The notes beneath the pieces are model-generated. The model was given only the letters and a program-made list of their open reading frames with translations. It did not search any database and was not told the origin of the DNA. A DNA stretch of 64,000 nt from Leptospira sp. WS58.C1. Its GTDB lineage: Bacteria; Spirochaetota; Leptospiria; Leptospirales; Leptospiraceae. Below are positions 57,884 through 64,000 of the stretch, one piece after another. Both the position numbers and the translations under genes were made by a program. Numbering within the stretch: the first letter of the stretch is position 1; every line of letters begins with the position of its first letter. The stretch lies in assembly GCF_040833995.1 (NCBI RefSeq), contig NZ_CP162137.1, positions 1,701,001-1,765,000 of the forward strand. Reading direction: 5' to 3'.

Positions 57884-59854
57884 TTACTCTAATCTAAAAT
57901 CGCAAAGATCTCCTAAATCTAAAATTGGCAGATCCATTGTGTTTTCCGGATCGAAACCTCCAAAACGGATCTTAAAACTCCTAAAAAATACGATATCCGG
58001 AAAGATCGTAATTTTTGAAAGTTCCATGGTCTCTTTCCAGACAAAGGAATTCCAACCGGGTTTCAGACCCATTTCACGAGTTCCCAAATCATATTTTCTA
58101 TGAGACCAATAGAGTTTGTCCTCATCAAAAGATTCTTCCGAAAATACAGTGACTTCCATCTTAGTCGGCGGATTTTTCCATTCGGGAGAGATATAGATCC
58201 CGAACGAATAATCTTCTTTTCTGCGTTTGGCTGGGTTTGGGTATCTATGGGTAAGACATCCTTCTACCGAAAATTCAGAATTTCCTTCCGAGGCAGAGAC
58301 TTGGATCGTTTCCGAAATTCTTTTTTCTCTCTCCTCGGTTTGGTTCCTAAAAGGAAGGATACGCCTTTCTATCTTTTTAGCAAGTGGAGAAGACGAGGCA
58401 AAAACCTGTCTTCCATACGCAAGTTCTGCCGGAATAGAAAGTCTCCAGATCCAAAAGGAAGTATTTAAAAGAAATGTAAAACTTAAGAAGATTACAGAAG
58501 CTTTGGAAAATTGAGAGGCGGTTTCCTTCTCTCTTCCCCATAAAAGCCCGGCCAATGCGAAAAAGGGAAGTGCAACCTCATCGTCCAAAAGATAACATTG
58601 GAAGAACCCAGCCACCCAGATGAAGCCAACACCGATCAAAGGAAAATTTCCTTCTTCCAAACTGGATGTTGCGATCTTTCTAAATAAAAGATAGAAAAAG
58701 CCGATCCATAAAATTCCGGAAAGCCATCCGCCCACGATCGCAAATTCTAATATATCATTATGAGCGTGTTTATTCGGAGTAATATACAACTCGTACCAAA
58801 GTTGTTCATTCTTTTGGATAAATGTTTTGGAAACCTCTGAACTGGTTTCCTTAAATCTTCCTCCTCCGGTTCCCAAAATCGGATTTTCTGCGAGTAGAGG
58901 AAGGCTGAGTTTATAGATCCAATATCTTTGGTTTTCTGGTGTTTGGATCTCTGTGAGTTGGGCGAGAGTTCTTTGTAATAACCAATTTTTTTGATAAAAG
59001 AATCGAACTGCCGCTCCGAGTGAGACCAAAACGGAAATTAGAATAAGGACTCGCACCGGTGTGATCCTGGGAAATTTGCCTGAGAAATCTTTCCATTTGC
59101 TTAGAATAAAATACACAGTAACCGCTAAAACTCCAAGCCATGCGGACTTACTTTGGTTGAGTAAAAACACCCAGGATGCTAATAGGAGAAGGACCCCGAA
59201 TCCAAAGCTACGTTTTAGATCCTTCTTCTTGATCTTTTGCAAAACAAGAAGTACAAGTCCTGGAATATAAAAAGAAATTAATCCGCCATAGGTTAAATGA
59301 GTGTTCATCAAACCGATCGGAAGATACGTTTCTAAACCGAAAAGTGGTCCTGCCGGATGTTGCCTTCTATCTCCGGGCGCAGGTGTAAAACCGTTGGAGA
59401 TAAATTTTCCGAGTCTATATTCGCTGAATACGGAAGCGATCCCTGAGATCAATACCAGTAAAAACGAGATCCATAAATATTTATAGATCAGCTTTCTTTT
59501 TTTTTCGTCGGAGGAATGTACTGCCGCTATCGGGAATAGGATCGAAAGCCAAAAGTCTCCCGCCTCCGATTGTCTTGTGAACGTTTTCCAGAAATGGGAA
59601 TATTCTTCGAAGTGTACCAGAGAGGAAATGAATACTAAAGTATAAGCACCTAAGATTAACGCCCAGGGCAGAAGATACACTCTGATCTTTTGGAAATTTT
59701 CCTTAGGTGAGAATATAAAACAGAAAATGCTCAATCCCGCCAGGATTTGAGAGGCGGAAACGGAAAGTGGAAAAGCTAGTAAGAATAATAATAAGGAATA
59801 TAAAGAGACTTTTCCGGAGGTCTCGGATATTTGAGAAAAGAAGATACGTTTCAC
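57884..59854 (-). CDS. O-antigen ligase family membrane protein (Wzy_C)
   Basis: A 656-residue membrane protein. About ten to twelve helices cover residues 15-445, with the Wzy_C/WaaL segment G-T-G-G-G-R-F-K-E near residue 345 and H-A-H-N-D-I-L-E near residue 370, which holds the catalytic histidine region. The C-terminal 180 residues are soluble and beta-rich, absent from ordinary ligases. Ligase and polymerase cannot be separated by sequence. Its stop is 3 bases from the end of tRNA-Leu, transcribed toward it. Confidence 0.87.
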   Translation of the reverse strand: MKRIFFSQISETSGKVSLYSLLLFLLAFPLSVSASQILAGLSIFCFIFSPKENFQKIRVYLLPWALILGAYTLVFISSLVHFEEYSHFWKTFTRQSEAGDFWLSILFPIAAVHSSDEKKRKLIYKYLWISFLLVLISGIASVFSEYRLGKFISNGFTPAPGDRRQHPAGPLFGLETYLPIGLMNTHLTYGGLISFYIPGLVLLVLQKIKKKDLKRSFGFGVLLLLASWVFLLNQSKSAWLGVLAVTVYFILSKWKDFSGKFPRITPVRVLILISVLVSLGAAVRFFYQKNWLLQRTLAQLTEIQTPENQRYWIYKLSLPLLAENPILGTGGGRFKETSSEVSKTFIQKNEQLWYELYITPNKHAHNDILEFAIVGGWLSGILWIGFFYLLFRKIATSSLEEGNFPLIGVGFIWVAGFFQCYLLDDEVALPFFALAGLLWGREKETASQFSKASVIFLSFTFLLNTSFWIWRLSIPAELAYGRQVFASSSPLAKKIERRILPFRNQTEEREKRISETIQVSASEGNSEFSVEGCLTHRYPNPAKRRKEDYSFGIYISPEWKNPPTKMEVTVFSEESFDEDKLYWSHRKYDLGTREMGLKPGWNSFVWKETMELSKITIFPDIVFFRSFKIRFGGFDPENTMDLPILDLGDLCDFRLE

Positions 59855-59959
59855 CGGTCCCCAGAGTTTCCTTTTCCTCTCAGATTTCCAGAAAAAACCG
59901 CTGACAAAGAAGGAAAACCTCCTATTTTAGGAATTCATTCGCCCCGGCGATATTCATGT

Positions 59960-60859
59960 ATGGCAGAATCCGTTAAAACAAAGGAATCTTCTTCCCCTAA
60001 AAAAAAGAAATCCAAACCTAAGGCGCCTCTCAGTAGAAACGAGGTCCGGGATAGATTTCTAAAAAAACTTTCCGTTGCGATCATCACCTATAATGAAGAA
60101 GCGAATATCGGAGATTGTATCAAATCCTGTAGGGATATCGCGGACGAGATCATAGTTTTAGATTCCAATAGCACTGATAAGACCAAAGAGATCAGCGAGT
60201 CTTTTCCTGAGGTGCGTTTTTCCTCTCAGAATTTTAAGGGACATGTAGAACAGAAGAATGATGCGATCTCTCTCTGTAAGAATGAATGGATCCTGTCTTT
60301 AGATGCGGACGAACGTCTGAGTGAGGAACTTAAGAGATCCCTTCGTACATTTTTAGAAAGCCCGGAAGATCCGTCTTTGAACGGACTCAAAGTTTCCAGA
60401 CTTACCTTTCATATGGGAAGGTTTATCCGTTTTTCGGGATGGTATCCTCAGACCAAATATCGTGTTATCCGAAAGTCCAAGTCGACATGGACAGGGGAAA
60501 ATCCGCATGATTACTTGGTGGTGGAAGGTAAGGGCAAAAAGATAAAAGGGGATATCCTACATTATAGTTTTGCGGACCTTGCCCAACAAGTGGATACGAT
60601 CAATAAATTTTCCTCTATCGTTTCTTGGACTCGTTGGAAGAAAAATAAAAAATTCTCATTAGCCCGAACGATCGTCAAACCGTTCGGCAAATTTGTGGAG
60701 ATCTACTTTTTCAAACTCGGATTCCTGGATGGTTTCCCTGGATTTACGATCGCGATCTCTTCCGCATATTCCACTTTTTTAAAGGAAGCAAAGATCTACG
60801 AATTGGGGAAAAATTTGATAGAACGCCCTTCAAATCTACGAAAAGATTACGGGAAATAA
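59960..60859 (+). CDS. Family 2 glycosyltransferase
   Basis: Cytoplasmic sugar transferase for lipopolysaccharide or a related glycan, about 299 residues. I start at ATG 59960 (M-A-E-S-V-K-T), since the longer frame would overlap the divergent ligase gene and add a non-family tail. A Lys/Pro-rich lead precedes the GT-A core S-V-A-I-I-T-Y-N-E-E-A-N-I near residue 38; the nucleotide motif is L-D-A-D-E-R near residue 118. The C-terminus resembles WaaE/KdtX-type transferases. Confidence 0.88.
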   Translation: MAESVKTKESSSPKKKKSKPKAPLSRNEVRDRFLKKLSVAIITYNEEANIGDCIKSCRDIADEIIVLDSNSTDKTKEISESFPEVRFSSQNFKGHVEQKNDAISLCKNEWILSLDADERLSEELKRSLRTFLESPEDPSLNGLKVSRLTFHMGRFIRFSGWYPQTKYRVIRKSKSTWTGENPHDYLVVEGKGKKIKGDILHYSFADLAQQVDTINKFSSIVSWTRWKKNKKFSLARTIVKPFGKFVEIYFFKLGFLDGFPGFTIAISSAYSTFLKEAKIYELGKNLIERPSNLRKDYGK

Positions 60860-60861
60860 AG

Positions 60862-61641
60862 ATGGCTAAGGGCAGACAAAAATCTGGGTTTTGGAATAAG
60901 CTCTTTTTCTGGAGAAAGAAAAAGACAGTCTCTGCCGAAACGGAAAAGGAAGTCGTTAGAGATAGTAGGGGTTATACCTGGGAATTAAAAGACCTAAGAG
61001 AAAAGGCGGAGCGCTTTTTTGTGACCCGTAAAAAACTTTCCGGAACTATTTTTGAGAGTCCCTCCCTAAGGCTGACTAAAAATAACCGCAATCTATTTCG
61101 TTTAGAAGGGAAAGAAAAATCAGGCAGAGAATATTCTTTAGTAATCTCTACCGGAAACTATCTAACGGAACAAGCAGGAAAGATCAGTGGTGTGATTTTT
61201 TTAGGAGAAGCGGAACTAAACCGTTTATTGAGCGGAGACCATAAGAGTCTAAAAAGTATCTTATCCGGGATCAATACTCCGAACTGGGACGAGGAATCAT
61301 GGGCCGTTCTCCAGGAAGAACCGGACCTAAAACGCTCTGCCGATTCTTGGAAAGAAATTTTAACTTGGGAGCCGATCTGGAAACAACAGATACTCATCAA
61401 TTTACGCCCAAGTACGATCGCAGTGTTACTGGTATTTTTAGGAAAAGAATTCGAAGATATGTTCCAGGCAAATTCTTCCGAAAGAGTGAAACAAATCGTT
61501 TCCAAAGAGCTGTATTTTTTAAACGTAAGCGGGAATAGGAATTCTCCGCATTCCGAAAATTTGACACTGTACGAATTCGATTCCGCTAAAAGGGAATTTG
61601 AGTCGGTGCTTTCTAAAATTCGGGCTAAAAAGGATAAATGA
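60862..61641 (+). CDS. Predicted cytoplasmic protein of unknown function
   Basis: A 259-residue protein with a very basic N-terminus (K-G-R-Q-K-S, then F-W-R-K-K-K). No motif recognised. Residues 160-225 form several helices ([24 protein letters not shown]) that look like a domain seen in some flagellar or membrane-bound proteins, but I do not assign it. Two bases after the glycosyltransferase and overlapping gmhA, so it is part of the same operon. Confidence 0.65.
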   Translation: MAKGRQKSGFWNKLFFWRKKKTVSAETEKEVVRDSRGYTWELKDLREKAERFFVTRKKLSGTIFESPSLRLTKNNRNLFRLEGKEKSGREYSLVISTGNYLTEQAGKISGVIFLGEAELNRLLSGDHKSLKSILSGINTPNWDEESWAVLQEEPDLKRSADSWKEILTWEPIWKQQILINLRPSTIAVLLVFLGKEFEDMFQANSSERVKQIVSKELYFLNVSGNRNSPHSENLTLYEFDSAKREFESVLSKIRAKKDK

Positions 61642-62231
61642 GAATGAACTTAAAAGAGATCGCATCCAAACAGATCCAGGACTCGATTGAAACCAAAAAA
61701 GCGGTATTGGATACACTTCTTCCGGAGATCGAAGAAGCGGGAAAGATCGCTTCCGAAGTATTAAAAAAAGGGAATACGATCCTTTTTTGTGGGAACGGTG
61801 GGTCTTCTTGTGATGCGTCTCATATAGCAGCGGAACTTGTGGTACGTTACAAATCCGGGAACGAAAGAAGAGCTCTTCCTGCATTGGCATTGAACGCAGA
61901 TTCTGCGGTGCTTACCGCTTGTTCCAACGATTATGGATATGAGTTCGTATTTTCTCGCCAGGTAGAAGCATTCGGAAAACCGGGTGATTTATTGGTTGGA
62001 CTTTCTACCAGTGGAAATTCCAAAAACGTGATCGCAGCTCTCGAGTCCGCTAAAAAGATCGGAATGAAAACGATTTCTCTTTTAGGAGGAGATGGCGGAA
62101 AGATGAAAGGAATGGCGGATCTGGATCTGATTATTCCAAGGAAAGAAACTGCGCGTATCCAAGAATCTCATATTCTGATCGGTCATATTCTTTGTTCCAT
62201 TGTGGAATACGAACTCTTTCAGTTAGGATAA
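61638..62231 (+). CDS. gmhA: Sedoheptulose-7-phosphate isomerase
   Basis: First step of ADP-heptose synthesis for lipopolysaccharide core. SIS-domain fold of 197 residues; [13 protein letters not shown] near residue 50, [10 protein letters not shown] near residue 118, and a C-terminal H-I-L-I-G-H-I-L-C motif with the catalytic histidine are typical of GmhA. A DiaA-type regulator is a weaker alternative. Overlaps the upstream gene by 4 bases. Confidence 0.88.
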   Translation: MRMNLKEIASKQIQDSIETKKAVLDTLLPEIEEAGKIASEVLKKGNTILFCGNGGSSCDASHIAAELVVRYKSGNERRALPALALNADSAVLTACSNDYGYEFVFSRQVEAFGKPGDLLVGLSTSGNSKNVIAALESAKKIGMKTISLLGGDGGKMKGMADLDLIIPRKETARIQESHILIGHILCSIVEYELFQLG

Positions 62232-62234
62232 AAC

Positions 62235-63023
62235 TTGGAAGGTAACCACCAAGCCGAATTAATTCTTTCAATCCAAGACCTGGACGTAAAGATCGGGTCT
62301 TCTTATATTCTTAAACACTTCGATTTCCAAATTTCTAAAAAAGAAATCCATGCACTCGTGGGAGAATCCGGAAGCGGAAAATCCACATTTGCAAGTACAG
62401 TTCTCGGACTCCTAAATGAAGAAGCTTCCGTAACCTGGAAAAATTTTTCGATCTTCTCGCAAAACATACCAAGCGGAGATTTTTCTCTTTGGAAAAATTG
62501 GCGAGGAAAACGGATTAGTTTGATCCCACAAACCGCGGCAATCGGACTTCATCCTTTTTTAAGTATCGGTTCTCAGATCATGGAATATTTTTCACTGATC
62601 CACCCTGAGTTTGCGAATGAAGAAACTTGCCTCCGATTATTAAAAGAATTCGGGCTTTCCGATCCCAAAGCTGCATGGAAGGCGAGGCCTCACCAACTTT
62701 CCGGTGGAGAAAGACAGAGAATTTTAATCCTATTTTCGGTATATTCCGGAGCGGAACTCATTTTGGCAGATGAACCTACCTCGGCTTTAGACCCGATTAC
62801 CGGGAAGGCCATCCTAGAACTTTTAAAAACCAGGGTGAAAGATCTGGGAGCGGGACTTCTATTTATTAGCCACGATCTTAGTTCTGCGAGAGAATTGGCC
62901 GATACTATAACTGTGATGAAATCCGGAGAAAAACTAGAAACCCTAAAAAGACAAAACGGTTCCTGGGAACCAAGTTTAGAGTATTCCAGAAAACTGTTTA
63001 CTTTGGATGAAAATCCCGCTTAA
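62235..63023 (+). CDS. ABC transporter ATP-binding protein (peptide/nickel type)
   Basis: A 262-residue ATPase. Walker A V-G-E-S-G-S-G-K-S-T near residue 39, signature L-S-G-G-E-R-Q-R near residue 156, Walker B L-I-L-A-D-E-P-T-S-A-L-D near residue 177 and H-loop I-S-H-D-L. The early G-E-S-G-S-G-K-S and Q-L-S-G-G-E-R-Q-R favour the oligopeptide-uptake class, but no permease gene is next to it. The start is TTG 62235 with AGGA 7 bases upstream. Confidence 0.87.
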   Translation: MEGNHQAELILSIQDLDVKIGSSYILKHFDFQISKKEIHALVGESGSGKSTFASTVLGLLNEEASVTWKNFSIFSQNIPSGDFSLWKNWRGKRISLIPQTAAIGLHPFLSIGSQIMEYFSLIHPEFANEETCLRLLKEFGLSDPKAAWKARPHQLSGGERQRILILFSVYSGAELILADEPTSALDPITGKAILELLKTRVKDLGAGLLFISHDLSSARELADTITVMKSGEKLETLKRQNGSWEPSLEYSRKLFTLDENPA

Positions 63024-63035
63024 ATTGCAAAACTT

Positions 63036-64000
63036 ATGATCCGGTCCTTCTTCTTATACATTCTGATCGTAGTGGCAAGCGTTTATCCGTCGTTTGTCGG
63101 GGCAGAAAGTATCCATTTAGAAGAATATGATATTTCCAGGTATCCTAAAGTAGAATTAAGACTGAGAGCAGGAAAGGGAGTATCCCTAGATCAGGAAATC
63201 CTTACCGTTTCGGAACAAAAAGAAAATCGTTCCAGGAGAGTGGGACCGCTCAAGATCCAAAGACCGGATGGCACAAGGCCCATCCATATATACCTGATCA
63301 CTCAGATGACGAACTCATTCGATCATAATGTACAAGCCACTGAGATCTTAAAAACAATCGTGGAAAGAGCGGATTCTGCAGACAGATTCAGTTTTGTTTT
63401 TTTTACGGATGATGTATTTTTCTCCAAGGACGACCTGAGTAAATCGGATGCCTTGAAAGAAGCCAAGGTCCCGGGCGGGAAATCCAATAGGAATACTTCC
63501 GCGAATCTGGATTATGTTTTCCAAAAGATCTCTCCTCGTTTGAGAGAGACGGATTATATTTTAACAATCTTTTACGATAATGATCTGATCCCATCCAACG
63601 AGGCTCAGAACGGGGAGTACACTCCGAATATTCCGATCAACGTTCTTACTTTTCCTTCGAATGGGGGAAAGTTTTTAGCTAAAAGATATGGGGGAACATT
63701 CTACTCTTTAAACTCTCCTGATTTCAGGACCCAAGTGTTCGGGGACCTGGATTATTTCAGAAAAGAACCTTGGTCCTTAATTTACGAGTCTCCTTTTCAG
63801 GACGAGTGGCAATTCCAAGGAAGTGGAAATCTGGAAGTAGAACTGGAGACTAAAAATTCCAGGCGATTGAGTTTTTCGTATGACCTTCCGTTTCGGACAA
63901 GGCTTGCGGTTTTCTTATTACATCCTTCTATTTTTCTTCCTAGCTTTACTTTCTTACTCGTTCTCACCTTGGTTGCTCTGATCGTAGTATTAAAAAAGGG
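63036..64000 (+). CDS. Exported von Willebrand A-like protein, 3' end cut by window
   Basis: The open frame from ATG 63036 runs to the last base without a stop (321 codons visible). A signal peptide (M-I-R-S-F-F-L-Y-I-L-I-V-V-A-S-V) precedes a domain with P-I-H-I-Y-L-I-T-Q-M-T-N-S-F-D near residue 88 and D-R-F-S-F-V-F-F-T-D-D near residue 123, which resembles a VWA fold with a degenerate metal site. A membrane helix begins near residue 302 (F-T-F-L-L-V-L-T-L-V-A-L-I-V-V). The part beyond the window is probably cytoplasmic and unknown. Confidence 0.68.
   Translation, partial: MIRSFFLYILIVVASVYPSFVGAESIHLEEYDISRYPKVELRLRAGKGVSLDQEILTVSEQKENRSRRVGPLKIQRPDGTRPIHIYLITQMTNSFDHNVQATEILKTIVERADSADRFSFVFFTDDVFFSKDDLSKSDALKEAKVPGGKSNRNTSANLDYVFQKISPRLRETDYILTIFYDNDLIPSNEAQNGEYTPNIPINVLTFPSNGGKFLAKRYGGTFYSLNSPDFRTQVFGDLDYFRKEPWSLIYESPFQDEWQFQGSGNLEVELETKNSRRLSFSYDLPFRTRLAVFLLHPSIFLPSFTFLLVLTLVALIVVLKK

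Overview
The window is a piece of a Leptospira chromosome (spirochaete). This rests on two tandem flaB periplasmic flagellin genes, separate fliG, fliM and fliN switch genes, a SemiSWEET gene, a metY-metX-metW cluster, many spirochaete-type lipoproteins, and the general protein character. Base composition looks less AT-rich than L. interrogans, so a saprophytic or intermediate-clade species is possible, but I cannot name it. There is no CRISPR array, insertion sequence or prophage. Gene density is high, and the accessory content is limited to two toxin-antitoxin cassettes and some structured intergenic repeats.

Layout. 0-3.4 kb: succinate dehydrogenase operon sdhCAB. 3.5-6.5 kb: aldo/keto reductase, DUF309 protein and hydrolase. 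6.6-8.3 kb: small proteins, a PilZ-like protein and an RHH/PIN toxin-antitoxin pair. 8.3-13.3 kb: serA, lysS, a YdcF-type protein, tRNA-Leu(GAG) and a CDP-alcohol phosphatidyltransferase. 13.4-13.8 kb: tRNA-Asp followed by a string of perfect hairpins. 13.8-18.2 kb: pyruvate dehydrogenase pdhABC with a divergent fliG behind it. 18.2-20.9 kb: two flaB genes with elaborate leaders. 21-29.7 kb: ArsR/SRPBCC pair, lipoproteins, a NamZ-like protein, an M48 protease and a DUF2157/GDYXXLXY pair. 29.7-33.5 kb: MCE (Mla-type) lipid transport operon. 33.5-38.7 kb: ddl, a toxin-antitoxin cassette bounded by direct repeats, and methionine genes. 39-45 kb: a predicted outer-membrane protein, a folded intergenic element, rsmE, a probable flagellar sheath protein gene (FcpB-like) with a sigma-28 promoter, an AAA ATPase and fliN. 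45-53 kb: SPFH/NfeD genes, argH, a cyclophilin and fliM. 53-57.7 kb: ferredoxin, FecR lipoprotein, SemiSWEET, queF and a long-form guaA. 57.7-64 kb: tRNA-Cys, tRNA-Leu(TAA), then a surface-polysaccharide set (O-antigen ligase, glycosyltransferase, gmhA), an ABC ATPase and a VWA-like protein cut by the window end.

The most interesting theme is post-transcriptional. Both flaB leaders carry two hairpins with GGA in the loop, spaced 26-27 nt apart, and in each case the second hairpin displays the Shine-Dalgarno in its loop. That is the architecture of CsrA targets such as Bacillus hag; the flaB2 site is close to the CsrA SELEX consensus. Two other intergenic elements (13493-13625 and 40703-40884) present AGGAT/AGGAC loops that match the CsrB repeat word. 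Together they suggest a CsrA circuit controlling flagellin, possibly with sponge-like RNAs. This is inference from sequence; csrA itself is not in the window.
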